Assembly (NCBI GenBank): GCA_002349525.1
Contig: DEDL01000018.1
Coordinates: 17,565-81,564 of the forward strand
Length of the DNA: 64,000 nt
Source of the DNA: Lachnoclostridium sp. UBA2905
GTDB taxonomy: Bacteria; Bacillota; Clostridia; Lachnospirales; Lachnospiraceae
Direction of reading: 5' to 3'
Below are positions 1 through 8,206 of this stretch, piece after piece (within the stretch, counting starts at the first letter, position 1; the number at the start of each line of letters is the position of its first letter). Both the position numbers and the translations under genes were made by a program. A model generated the notes under the pieces. It was not told where the DNA came from. It searched no databases and saw only the letters and a list, made by a program, of their open reading frames with translations.

Positions 1-276
1 AAACTAAAGGCACCTGTTCCGAAAAATACAACTATTAATCAGATAACTGTCAGGGAGAAAATATGTTATATAGACCTTAGTAAGGATTTTCTGAATCTTG
101 TGCCGGGTGTTTCCAGAGAAGCAACACTTTATTCGATTGTTAATTCTCTTGTTGAACTCCCATATATCAATAAGGTCCAGTTCTCTATTGAAGGTGATAC
201 AGTTAGATATTTCGGCGATTCTTCTATTCCTTTTGACGTTCCGTTAGAGCGTAATCTTGAAATTGTAAAGGAGTGA
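1..276 (+). CDS. GerMN-domain protein, C-terminal end (partial)
   Basis: The window opens inside this reading frame, which runs 91 codons to TGA at 274-276. The readable part looks like the end of a GerMN domain, the module of spore germination protein GerM and related sporulation lipoproteins: a YIDLSKDF strand, an EATLYSIVNSLVELP helix and a KVQFSIEG strand. The protein probably sits at the cell surface, but the N-terminus and any signal peptide lie outside the window. Its end carries an AAAGGAG site (267-273) that would serve the next gene, comEC, so the two are probably co-transcribed. Family assignment rests on pattern memory of a short fragment. Confidence 0.6.
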   Translation, partial: KLKAPVPKNTTINQITVREKICYIDLSKDFLNLVPGVSREATLYSIVNSLVELPYINKVQFSIEGDTVRYFGDSSIPFDVPLERNLEIVKE

Positions 277-386
277 GATAATCGAAGAGACCCTTAGTTG
301 TAATATTTGTTTTAACAATTATCATATCATTTTTATATGTAAAACTTGCAAAAGAAGAAGATTATACCCGGGTTGAAACAAGCTTT

Positions 387-2531
387 TTGGCCCGGGGAAC
401 AATTGATAAGATTGAAGAAAAAAGCAATTTAAGTGAGATTACTATTAAAGAAAATACAATCATTAAAGGAACTATAGTTCCGTCAGACAAATTCATTCTA
501 ATACGTTTATCTAATGAAGATAAATATGGTTCTAAAGATTCTGCAAAAAGTATCCTTCAGATTGGAAATATTATAAAAATATCAGGTAAGGCATTTGCCT
601 TTGAAGAGGCAGGAAATCCAGGTCAGTTTGATGCCTATAGGTATTATATCAGAAAGGGATATGCATACAGTGTAATGGCAGATGCTGTTACAGTTGAAAA
701 TCGTAAGGTTACCTACAAAGAATACGCAAGAAAATTAAGAAATTCCGGAATAAATATAATTGAGAATAATCTGCCGGAGGATGAAGCAGGAATTCTATCT
801 GCCATGCTATTTGGATCAAAGGGTGGTCTTGACGCAGATGATAAGGAGTTGTACCAGAAAAATGGTATTATGCACATTATGGCTGTTTCAGGTCTTCATG
901 TGAGTATGCTCGCTTCGCTTCTTACATGGTTAATATCCAGGCTTCCTGTTAATTTTTATTCGGGAAGATGCATAATACTTGCCATACTTTATCTGTATGG
1001 CTTAATAACAGGCTTTAGTGTATCCTGCATCAGGGCTATTATAATGATTATTTTCAAGATAACAGCAAGAATGCTTGGGTGTACATATGATTACCCTTCT
1101 GCAGTGTCTTTTGCAGGAAGCTTAACCCTGATAATGAATCCTTACAATCTCTTTGGATGTGATTTTTTACTATCATATCTGGCAGTATTTTCGGTAATGA
1201 GTATTGCTCCTCTTTTCAAACCCCTGTATCCTGAAAAATGTTTTAAGGGTATGGTGGCGGAAAGCATTATAGTAAGTATGTGTGCAATGATCATTACTAT
1301 GCCGGTAATAATGTCATTTTATTATGAAATGCCATTATATACTATGATAATAAATATAATTATAATACCACTTATGTCTTTGTTGATGATTCTTGGGATT
1401 CTTCTTGTAACGGCTTCTGCAATTTTAAGCAGTATTTTCTCCTGTCCTGCCATATCAGGAAAAATTTTAGCTGGAGGAATACATTATATTCTGGTCTTTT
1501 ATAAGTTTATATGTAACATTTTTCTTGAAAATGCAGGCAGCTTTAGGATATGTGGATACCCTGGAATTAAAAAGGTGATTGCATGTCTTGCAGTTGAAAT
1601 GATTATTATAGTCTTTGCAGTGATTTTAAAGAATGCAGAAAGAAAAAAAGCATTATTTGTATCCTTTATCTGCCTGCTTATCTGCCCTGTATTCATAATG
1701 AACCATAGAACTGCTTCAGGAAAACTGGAAATTACAATGTTAGACATAGGACAGGGTGATTCGATTTTTATAAGGACACCGGATAACAGGGTGATAATGG
1801 TTGATGGGGGAAGTCTTGATGAAAAAGAAATTGGAAAATATAAGCTGGAGCCCTTTTTAAGATACAAGGGAGTTACAAAAATTGATTTCTGGATAATATC
1901 ACACATGGATGCTGATCATTACTCCGGGGCATATGAGGTGCTGCAGCGAAGAAAATTCAATCTTTTAAAAATAAACAATTTTGTCCTGTCGGATTCCCTG
2001 ATTAACAGAGCCTCCTTTGAAGAAAAAATGTCAGAAGCTGTAAAGACAAATCAGCCTCAGTGCCAGATTACATTTGTGCATGAACAAAATAAGATACTAA
2101 TTGGAAATACAAAAATTAATATACTTGGCCCTGTTTGCAATGATGACTATAATGGTGATGTTAATAATTCTTCAGTTGTATTTGAAATTGTCTGTAGAGA
2201 TTTTTCGGGACTTTTTACCGGAGATATAGAATTCGCGGCAGAAGAGAAGCTGTTGGAAAATGAGTCCTTTAATAAGTCTGCCTATACCTTTTTAAAGGTT
2301 GCACACCATGGAAGCAGGGGCTCTGCCAGTGATGTATTTTTAAAGGAGGTAAAACCACAAATCGCTGCAATTTCTGCGGGTAAAAACAACAGGTACGGGC
2401 ATCCGCATAAAGAGGCCTTAGAACGCCTGAGCAAGACTGGTGCCAGAGTATACTGTACTAAAAATGCAGGTGCAATAACTGTAACATATGATAATAAAAG
2501 AAGTGTAAAAATCAGACAAATGAACACGTAG
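387..2531 (+). CDS. comEC: ComEC/Rec2-type DNA internalization channel
   Basis: This is the membrane channel that passes single-stranded DNA into the cytoplasm during natural transformation. The 714 residues contain an N-terminal soluble part (DUF4131-like, about 1-110), a polytopic Competence domain (about 130-430) and a C-terminal metallo-beta-lactamase-like domain with GQGDSIF near residue 450, SHMDADH near 504 and VAHHGS near 636. The first standard start in frame is TTG at 387, which has no Shine-Dalgarno site. The frame stays open back to 282 and encodes a good first membrane helix (VVIFVLTIIISFLYV) right after the AAAGGAG at 267-273, so the natural start is probably codon 282, which here reads TCG instead of TTG. 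The functional product may therefore be about 35 residues longer, or the gene may be impaired. Confidence 0.9.
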   Translation: MARGTIDKIEEKSNLSEITIKENTIIKGTIVPSDKFILIRLSNEDKYGSKDSAKSILQIGNIIKISGKAFAFEEAGNPGQFDAYRYYIRKGYAYSVMADAVTVENRKVTYKEYARKLRNSGINIIENNLPEDEAGILSAMLFGSKGGLDADDKELYQKNGIMHIMAVSGLHVSMLASLLTWLISRLPVNFYSGRCIILAILYLYGLITGFSVSCIRAIIMIIFKITARMLGCTYDYPSAVSFAGSLTLIMNPYNLFGCDFLLSYLAVFSVMSIAPLFKPLYPEKCFKGMVAESIIVSMCAMIITMPVIMSFYYEMPLYTMIINIIIIPLMSLLMILGILLVTASAILSSIFSCPAISGKILAGGIHYILVFYKFICNIFLENAGSFRICGYPGIKKVIACLAVEMIIIVFAVILKNAERKKALFVSFICLLICPVFIMNHRTASGKLEITMLDIGQGDSIFIRTPDNRVIMVDGGSLDEKEIGKYKLEPFLRYKGVTKIDFWIISHMDADHYSGAYEVLQRRKFNLLKINNFVLSDSLINRASFEEKMSEAVKTNQPQCQITFVHEQNKILIGNTKINILGPVCNDDYNGDVNNSSVVFEIVCRDFSGLFTGDIEFAAEEKLLENESFNKSAYTFLKVAHHGSRGSASDVFLKEVKPQIAAISAGKNNRYGHPHKEALERLSKTGARVYCTKNAGAITVTYDNKRSVKIRQMNT

Positions 2532-2546
2532 TTATGAAAACTACGT
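2526..2546 (+). terminator. Small hairpin over the comEC stop codon
   Basis: An 8-bp inverted repeat (ACGTAGTT / AACTACGT, 5-base loop) covers the comEC stop. There is no T-run behind it, so it is at best a weak terminator or an mRNA-end structure. Confidence 0.3.
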
Positions 2547-2556
2547 AAAATAGTAC

Positions 2557-2585
2557 TTGAAACTCTGAATGTTATGTATTATAAT
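2557..2585 (+). promoter_or_regulatory. SigA-type promoter for the hemolysin III gene
   Basis: TTGAAA (2557-2562), a 17-base spacer, then a perfect TATAAT (2580-2585). It lies 55 bases before the ATG at 2641, which also has an AAAAGGAG site. Confidence 0.7.
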
Positions 2586-2640
2586 CACAAGCAGTATAAA
2601 AATACCGATGAAGAGCGATATTAAAAGGAGATAAGATACT

Positions 2641-3288
2641 ATGTCAGAAATAAAACTTCCCGACTATAAACTATCAGAAGAACTAATGAACTCCATCACA
2701 CATGGAATTGGTGCCGGGCTTGGAATTGCAGCCCTGGTACTATGCCTTGTAAAATCCGCAGCACATGGTAATCCATGGGCAGTTGTTGCCAGTGCATTAT
2801 ATGGAGCTGGCGTAATTATGGTGTTTACAATATCCTGTATATATCATGCCCTTGCCCGCAATAAGGGTAAAAAGGTAATGAGGGTAATAGATCATTGCGA
2901 TATATTTTTTATGATTGCATGTACCTATATGCCTTATTGCCTTGTGTCCTTAAGGGGAGTGGCCGGATGGGTCCTTTTTGGAATAGTATGGGGACTTGCA
3001 GCACTTGGAATTGTTTTTAACGCAGTTAATCTTGAAAAATATTCAGTTCCATCAACAATTGTTTACGTTCTGCTTGGATGGAGCATAATTGTTTTGTACA
3101 AACCCCTTGTTGCAGCTATTTCACTTGAAGGAGCTATGTATCTTATAGGTGGTGGGATTCTGTATACCATAGGAGCAGTTTTGTATGCTCTTGGTAAGAA
3201 GAAAAGATATATGCATTCTGTATTCCATGTGTTTGTAATCGCAGGAAGTATTCTTCATTTCTTTTCCATATATCTTTATGTGATTTGA
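2641..3288 (+). CDS. Hemolysin III / YqfA family membrane protein
   Basis: A 215-residue integral membrane protein of the hemolysin III (PAQR-related, TrhA) family. The N-terminal segment has the family signature around NSITHGIGAGLGIAAL. Further on come a CIYHALA helix, a DHCDIFFMIACTYMPYC segment carrying conserved His and Asp, and a C-terminal helix with HSVFHVFVIAGS, the positions expected for a metal site. Seven membrane spans are evident. The hemolysin name is historical; the likely role is membrane lipid or fluidity homeostasis. The gene has its own promoter and ends just before a minus-strand tRNA, so it is monocistronic. Confidence 0.88.
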   Translation: MSEIKLPDYKLSEELMNSITHGIGAGLGIAALVLCLVKSAAHGNPWAVVASALYGAGVIMVFTISCIYHALARNKGKKVMRVIDHCDIFFMIACTYMPYCLVSLRGVAGWVLFGIVWGLAALGIVFNAVNLEKYSVPSTIVYVLLGWSIIVLYKPLVAAISLEGAMYLIGGGILYTIGAVLYALGKKKRYMHSVFHVFVIAGSILHFFSIYLYVI

Positions 3289-3298
3289 GACAAAAAAA

Positions 3299-3388
3299 CG
3301 GAGACGGTGGGATTCGAACCCACGTGCCGGGATTAACCGGCAACTCGATTTCGAGTCGAGCTCGTTATGGCCTCTTCGATACGTCTCC
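3299..3388 (-). tRNA. tRNA-Ser(CGA)
   Basis: The minus strand folds into a class II tRNA of 90 nt. Acceptor arms are GGAGACG (5' end at 3388) and CGTCTCC (3300-3306), with discriminator G at 3299. The anticodon arm is CTCGA-CTCGAAA-TCGAG, giving anticodon CGA for codon UCG. A long variable arm (TTGCCGGTTAATCCCGGCA) and a standard T arm (GTGGG-TTCGAAT-CCCAC) follow. CCA is not encoded. A T-run follows the 3' end on the transcribed strand. Confidence 0.95.
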
Positions 3389-3402
3389 TAAATTCACGAC
3401 TC

Positions 3403-3431
3403 ATTATATATTATATGAATGAAAAAGGCAA
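3403..3431 (-). promoter_or_regulatory. Promoter of tRNA-Ser
   Basis: Read on the minus strand: TTGCCT (3431-3426), 17-base spacer, TATAAT (3408-3403), ending 14 bases before the tRNA 5' end. It lies just downstream of the holA terminator, so the tRNA has its own promoter. Confidence 0.6.
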
Positions 3432-3476
3432 GTAAAAGAGCAGGGGACATCAGTTTGAACTGGTATTACCTGCTCT
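3431..3476 (-). terminator. holA terminator
   Basis: On the minus strand AGAGCAGG (3476-3469) pairs with CCTGCTCT (3444-3437), with an inner stem CAGTT/AACTG, followed by TTTTAC. The stem overlaps the holA stop codon (3466-3468). Confidence 0.65.
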
Positions 3477-4458
3477 GGTATATGCCGGAGCTTAAGGATA
3501 TAATGAGCATTTCTATGGCAGTCTGGGCCTGAATTTTTCCGGTTTTTATGTCAAAGTCAGTATTCACGCATGCAGTAAGGCAGGCAAGCAGTTCATTTTT
3601 CTTAAATACACTGGCCTGAGCCCTGTATTTCTTGACAGTAAAGGATGGTACAGACAGTTTTTTTGCTATATCCATATCATTTTCACGGGTCATTTCTTTG
3701 ATAGAAGTAAGTGCACTTATATGTTTCGTTAAAAGACTTAAGATTTTTCCGGGAGGCTCCTTTGTAAGGAGCAGTTCTCTGTACAAATCAAGAGCCTTTG
3801 CCTGTTTTCCGGATACAATATAATCCATCATAAGAAATATTCTGCTTGAAAGGGTAGTTGTGCATACTGCTTCAACCTCAGCAATGTCTATCTGCTTTTT
3901 TTCTCCAACATAAGAAATAAGTTTCTCAAGTTCGTTGGAAAGCTGATACATATCAACGCCACATTTTGATAAAATGAGCTTTGCAGCCCGCATCGTAATA
4001 AGACAGTCAGAATGCTTAAGATACATTGCTATCCATGTAAGCAGCTCGCTGTCTTTTTTGTGATTTATTTCTGCAACTGTGCCGGATTTTTTTAGCAGCC
4101 TGAATAGATTATTCCTTTTATCAACATTATTCTCAACGAAAATTATATAAGTAGAGTCAGGAATATCTGCAAGCGTATCAGCCAGGGAGCTGGCAGCTTT
4201 AAAAAGATTGCTGTTCTCCACTACAAGCAGCTGCCTGTCAGCGAAAAAAGGAAGACATAATGCCTGCTCGGCAATTGCTTCGGCTGTTGCGTCCTGTTGT
4301 CTGTAAAGATGATAATTAATATTGCCCTTTGTTGTATCAGCAAGAATTCCGCTTGTCAGTCTGTCTCTGTAATTAATTTTCAAATATTCTTCATCGCCAT
4401 ACAAAAGATAAAGATTTGAATAAGTATTTTCCTTTAATTGTTTGTTAAGTGTAAGCAA
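3466..4458 (-). CDS. holA: DNA polymerase III delta subunit
   Basis: The delta subunit is the wrench of the clamp loader that opens the beta sliding clamp. The 330-residue protein has the family N-terminus with LYLLYGDEEYL, a LVVENSNLF strand, the YIIFVENNVDKRN segment of the AAA-like domain, and a helical C-terminal domain including KLISYVGEKKQIDIAEV. Length matches the family. The minus-strand frame also offers TTG at 4473, but the GGAGG site lies inside its first codons. The TTG at 4458 sits 7 bases after GGAGG and is the better start, giving MLTLNKQLKE. The gene is divergent from the glycosyltransferase locus. Confidence 0.9.
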   Translation of the reverse strand: MLTLNKQLKENTYSNLYLLYGDEEYLKINYRDRLTSGILADTTKGNINYHLYRQQDATAEAIAEQALCLPFFADRQLLVVENSNLFKAASSLADTLADIPDSTYIIFVENNVDKRNNLFRLLKKSGTVAEINHKKDSELLTWIAMYLKHSDCLITMRAAKLILSKCGVDMYQLSNELEKLISYVGEKKQIDIAEVEAVCTTTLSSRIFLMMDYIVSGKQAKALDLYRELLLTKEPPGKILSLLTKHISALTSIKEMTRENDMDIAKKLSVPSFTVKKYRAQASVFKKNELLACLTACVNTDFDIKTGKIQAQTAIEMLIISLSSGIYQSR

Positions 4459-4563
4459 AAAATCAACCTCCAAAACATGTTTTAGGGTTTGGCTTTTTAA
4501 ACATGTGATTTGATTATAACATACTTATTATAGCATAGATATGCCTGGATTTGGCAAAGATTA

Positions 4564-4592
4564 TTTACAGTTGTATATAAAAATGATATAAT
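4564..4592 (+). promoter_or_regulatory. Promoter of the polysaccharide locus
   Basis: TTTACA (4564-4569), 17-base spacer, TATAAT (4587-4592), about 58 bases before the GTG start at 4651. Confidence 0.6.
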
Positions 4593-4650
4593 TTGCTATG
4601 TATGTGAAAATGAATTATGTGTGTTGAGCACTTATTGCAGGAGGAAAATT

Positions 4651-5811
4651 GTGAGAGCATTAATGTTTGCTTCGGTAGCATCTATGGTTGATTTGTTTAA
4701 CAGAGATAATATTGCCGGACTTGAAAAATTAGGATATAAAGTTGATGTAGCGGCTAATTTTACTGAAGGAAGTGTATACAGTAAAGAGCAGGCTGAGAAT
4801 TTTAGAAAAGAGTTAGAGGATAGTGGACATGAAGTTATTAACGTCCCTGTTCCAAGAAATATAACAGATATTAAGGGAATGTTTAATACAATACGTATTT
4901 TAAGAAAGCATATGGCGGCAAAAAGGTATGATATAGTGCACTGTCAGTCTCCAATTGGTGGAGTGCTGTGCAGACTTGCTGCGGCACCATTTAGAAAAAA
5001 TGGTACTAAGGTCATATATTATGCTCATGGGTTTCATTTCTTTAAAGGAGCAGATCTTGTTAACTGGCTTGTGTATTATAATGCGGAGAAATTCTGTGCT
5101 TATTTTACAGACTGCCTTATAACCCTCAATACTGAGGATTACAAAAGGGCCAAGAAAAGGTTTAAGACAGAGGTTGAGTATATAAGAGGTGTGGGACTTG
5201 ACCTTGAAGAAATATACAGTGTTCCGGTGGAGAGGGCAGATGTAAGAGAAGAGTTTTCAATTTCTCAGGACAAAAAAATAATTGTTTCTGTATGTGAACT
5301 CAGTCACAGGAAGAATGTGGAGGTTGCAATCAGGGCATTTGCAAAGGCAGACAGGGATGATGCGGTTCTTCTCCTTTGCGGGATTGGCGAGCAGATGGAT
5401 ATGCTTAAGGAACTTGCAAAAAGCCTTGGTATAGAAGATAAGGTTATATTTGCAGGCTTTAGAAATGATGTGAATCGTATTTTAAAGGCATCGGATATGT
5501 TCATATTTCCATCAAGACAGGAGGGACTTCCGGTTGCACTTATGCAGGCAATGGCATGTGGCCTTCCGGTAATGTGCAGTAGAATAAGAGGCAATACGGA
5601 TCTTATTGAACCTAAGAAACAGGGATTTATGTGCCGTCCTGAAAATGTCTCCGGATTTGCAAAGGGAATTAATATTCTTCTTGATAATCCACGACTCAGA
5701 CACAGAATGGGCCTTAGAAATGAACATGTTATAAAGCTTTATGATAAAAAAGCAGTCAATGAAAGAATGCTTGAAATATATAAAAAAGTCAGGGGAATGG
5801 ACAATGAGTAA
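4651..5811 (+). CDS. GT4-family glycosyltransferase
   Basis: A 386-residue retaining glycosyltransferase of the GT4 (CapM/EpsD-like) type, probably cytoplasmic and acting on a lipid-linked glycan. Landmarks are YDIVHCQSPIGGVLCRLAA (about 105-125), the YYAHGFHF loop, and the C-terminal nucleotide-sugar site FPSRQEGLPVALMQAMACGLPV with the E-x7-E pattern. GTG at 4651 is chosen because AGGAGG (4639-4644) is 6 bases upstream; a longer frame from GTG 4621 has no ribosome site. It overlaps the next gene by 8 bases, so the two are translationally coupled. Sugar specificity cannot be read. Confidence 0.85.
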   Translation: MRALMFASVASMVDLFNRDNIAGLEKLGYKVDVAANFTEGSVYSKEQAENFRKELEDSGHEVINVPVPRNITDIKGMFNTIRILRKHMAAKRYDIVHCQSPIGGVLCRLAAAPFRKNGTKVIYYAHGFHFFKGADLVNWLVYYNAEKFCAYFTDCLITLNTEDYKRAKKRFKTEVEYIRGVGLDLEEIYSVPVERADVREEFSISQDKKIIVSVCELSHRKNVEVAIRAFAKADRDDAVLLLCGIGEQMDMLKELAKSLGIEDKVIFAGFRNDVNRILKASDMFIFPSRQEGLPVALMQAMACGLPVMCSRIRGNTDLIEPKKQGFMCRPENVSGFAKGINILLDNPRLRHRMGLRNEHVIKLYDKKAVNERMLEIYKKVRGMDNE

Positions 5812-6712
5812 AAAAGTACAGATTCTGATGTCTTCATATAATGGTGAAAAGTTTATAAGAAAACAGCTTGACAGTATTGTTGTACAGGATTATGAGGTAT
5901 CACTTCTTATAAGAGATGACGGATCTACGGATAGGACAGTTGATATTATTAAGGAATACTGTGAAAAGTATGATTTTATCAGACTTGTGGAAGGACAGAA
6001 TATAGGAGTAATTAAGAGCTTTTTTGAACTAATAAGATTATCTGATGATGATATGGATTATTACTCAATGGCAGACCAGGATGATATATGGTTTAAGGAT
6101 AAGATAGGAAGAGCAGTGAATGTGCTTGATGGTATGAGCAAGGATAAGCCATGTCTTTACTGTGGTGCACAGACACTTATCGATGGAGAAGACAACATTT
6201 TGCAGGTGAAAATGTTAGATGTTAAATTCAGACCGGGTTTTGGTAATTCGCTGGTTGAAAATATTGCTACGGGATGCACATGTGTAATCAATAAGGTATT
6301 ACGTGACCTTGCGGCCACTTATGAACCGGAGCATACAATAATGCATGACTGGTGGCTTTATATGCTGGCATCATCAATGGGCGAGGTTTATTATGATGAA
6401 AAACCGGTTATGTATTACAGACAGCATGGCAATAATACAATGGGTTCGAGAACCAATTATATTGAAGAATTCAAAGAAAGATTCAAAAGATTTTCTTCAA
6501 ACAGGGGAAAGCTTTACAATCAGATGGTATCATTTTCAGAAAAATATATGAAGAGTTTAAGCAAAAATGATGCGGAGACACTTAAGATTATTCTTAATTA
6601 CAGGAAGGACCTTGGCTGCAGAATATGGTGTATATTCAGCAGAAAAGTATACAGACAGAGAATGCTGGATAATCTTATATTTAAAATACTGTTTTTTACG
6701 GATCATATCTGA
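5804..6712 (+). CDS. GT2-family glycosyltransferase (rhamnosyltransferase-like)
   Basis: A 302-residue inverting GT-A glycosyltransferase. The N-terminus VQILMSSYNGEKFIRKQLDS, the RDDGSTDRT nucleotide site and SMADQDDIW (metal-binding acidic motif) match the RfbF/RgpB-like branch, which often adds rhamnose. ATG at 5804 is chosen because homologue-like sequence starts there; the frame could extend upstream but would overlap the GT4 gene. With the GT4 gene it forms the first two-gene unit of the locus. The donor sugar is inferred only from the neighbouring rfbC. Confidence 0.82.
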   Translation: MSKKVQILMSSYNGEKFIRKQLDSIVVQDYEVSLLIRDDGSTDRTVDIIKEYCEKYDFIRLVEGQNIGVIKSFFELIRLSDDDMDYYSMADQDDIWFKDKIGRAVNVLDGMSKDKPCLYCGAQTLIDGEDNILQVKMLDVKFRPGFGNSLVENIATGCTCVINKVLRDLAATYEPEHTIMHDWWLYMLASSMGEVYYDEKPVMYYRQHGNNTMGSRTNYIEEFKERFKRFSSNRGKLYNQMVSFSEKYMKSLSKNDAETLKIILNYRKDLGCRIWCIFSRKVYRQRMLDNLIFKILFFTDHI

Positions 6713-6715
6713 TTA

Positions 6716-6744
6716 TTGCATGATAATGGAAAGTGTGTTATCAT
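6716..6744 (+). promoter_or_regulatory. Possible promoter for rfbC
   Basis: TTGCAT (6716-6721), 17-base spacer, TATCAT (6739-6744). The rfbC start follows about 65 bases later behind GGGAGGT. Confidence 0.45.
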
Positions 6745-6808
6745 AAATTGTGAATGCAAAAATGTAAACAAAAATAATATGTAATTTTAAGGGAGGTAAC
6801 TAACTAAA

Positions 6809-7378
6809 ATGGAAGTAATTGATACAGAAGTAGTTGGAGTAAAGATTCTTAAGCCACAGGTTTTTGGAGATAACAGAGGATGGTTCATGGAGAGCTGGTC
6901 ACAGAAGAAGATGGAGGATGCAGGATTATTTTATAATTTTGTTCAGGATAATCAGTCATTTTCTGCAACAAAGGGAACTATAAGAGGACTTCATTTCCAG
7001 TATGGTGACGATGCACAGGCTAAGCTTGTAAGATGTGTAAGAGGTGCAGTTCTTGATGTTGCTGTTGACCTTAGAAAGGGTTCACCATCATATAAGAAGT
7101 GGGTTGCTGTTGAACTTACACCAGACAACTTTAATCAGCTTCTTATCCCAAGAGGATGTGCACATGGATTTTTAACACTTACAGACAATGTTGAATTTGT
7201 ATATAAAGAGGACAACCTTTATTGTCATCCTGCTGATAGAAATATTATCTGGAATGATCCGGAAATCGGCATTGACTGGGGAATTGACAACCCGGTTCTT
7301 TCTGAGAAGGATGCTAAGGCTCCTTTCCTTAAAGATGTTGAGAATGATGAAAAGTACATTAATTTTGTATACAAATAA
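6809..7378 (+). CDS. rfbC: dTDP-4-dehydrorhamnose 3,5-epimerase
   Basis: RfbC (RmlC) converts dTDP-4-dehydro-6-deoxyglucose to dTDP-4-dehydro-L-rhamnose, the third step of dTDP-L-rhamnose synthesis. The 189 residues show the cupin signatures of the family: FGDNRGWFMESW, the GTIRGLHFQ loop with the catalytic His, KLVRCVRGAVLDVAVDLR with the Asp partner, and IPRGCAHGFLTL. Length is typical. A strong GGGAGGT precedes the ATG. The other three dTDP-rhamnose genes (rfbA, rfbB, rfbD) are not in the window and must lie elsewhere. The gene supports a deoxyhexose in the polymer made by this locus. Confidence 0.95.
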   Translation: MEVIDTEVVGVKILKPQVFGDNRGWFMESWSQKKMEDAGLFYNFVQDNQSFSATKGTIRGLHFQYGDDAQAKLVRCVRGAVLDVAVDLRKGSPSYKKWVAVELTPDNFNQLLIPRGCAHGFLTLTDNVEFVYKEDNLYCHPADRNIIWNDPEIGIDWGIDNPVLSEKDAKAPFLKDVENDEKYINFVYK

Positions 7379-7398
7379 TATCAGAAAGTTAGAAGTAG

Positions 7399-8193
7399 GT
7401 GGATGTTTTGGATTTTATTAATAGACTTGTTGCGCTTAAGAAGTATAGAAATATGCTTGTTCAGCTTGTTAAGCGTGATTTCAAGGTAAGATACAGAGGA
7501 AGTATTCTCGGCGTTTTGTGGAGTGTGCTTAACCCTTTACTGTATATGCTTATATTAAGTCTTGTATTCAGCAGGGTCTTTAAGCAGATTGACAATTATC
7601 AGTTGTATCTGCTCTCAGGTCTTGTTATATACAATTTCTTTAGTGAAGCAACTAATATGTGCGTAATGTCAATTGTAGCCAATTTTGGACTGATAACAAA
7701 GGTATATTTCCCTAAGTTTGTTTTGCCTTTATCAAGGGTTATCACCTCACTTATTAATCTTGGATTTTCTTTTATAGCATTCTTTGTTCTTGGAAGCTTC
7801 CTTGGAATAACAGTATGGTGGGGATATATAGCATTACCTTTAATGATTGTATTTTTACTCCTGTTTACCACAGGAATAGGTTTTATACTTGCAACCTTAC
7901 AGGTATTTATGCGTGACATACAGCATCTTTATTCTGTAATTATTACATTATGGATGTATGCAACACCTATTTTGTATGATTTCCAGACTACACAGATGCC
8001 TGAGACAATTGTAAGGATTCTTAAGTTTAATCCACTCTATTGTTTTGTTGATTTTATGAGATGTGTAACAATGCAGGGAAGATTTCCTGAGATGTTTTCA
8101 GTTGTATCTATTCCTTTATGGGGAATACTTACATTTGTTATAGGTTCAGTCATCTTTGTTAAGAATCAGAAAAAATTTATTTTTTATACCTAA
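7399..8193 (+). CDS. Polysaccharide ABC exporter, permease (Wzm/TagG type)
   Basis: A 264-residue ABC-2 family permease with six membrane helices. The N-terminal LVKRDFKVRYRGSILGVLWSVLNPL motif is diagnostic for polysaccharide and teichoic acid exporters (Wzm, TagG, RgpC). It would form the channel that moves a finished lipid-linked glycan across the membrane. GTG at 7399 is the longest start; TTG at 7408 (protein then begins MDFINRL) lies 5 bases after AGGTGG and may be the real one. The matching ATPase follows directly. Confidence 0.9.
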   Translation: MDVLDFINRLVALKKYRNMLVQLVKRDFKVRYRGSILGVLWSVLNPLLYMLILSLVFSRVFKQIDNYQLYLLSGLVIYNFFSEATNMCVMSIVANFGLITKVYFPKFVLPLSRVITSLINLGFSFIAFFVLGSFLGITVWWGYIALPLMIVFLLLFTTGIGFILATLQVFMRDIQHLYSVIITLWMYATPILYDFQTTQMPETIVRILKFNPLYCFVDFMRCVTMQGRFPEMFSVVSIPLWGILTFVIGSVIFVKNQKKFIFYT

Positions 8194-8206
8194 GGTGGAG
8201 AGTAAA

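Noticed and set aside
2641..3288. Possible toxin (hemolysin)
   Set aside because: The family name is historical; the seven-helix protein with conserved His/Asp is a membrane homeostasis protein and has no toxin traits.
3143..3343. Minus-strand 66-codon ORF reaching into the tRNA
   Set aside because: It is the usual shadow translation of a tRNA 3' half (WVRIPPSPF-like) joined to the antisense of the hemolysin III gene.
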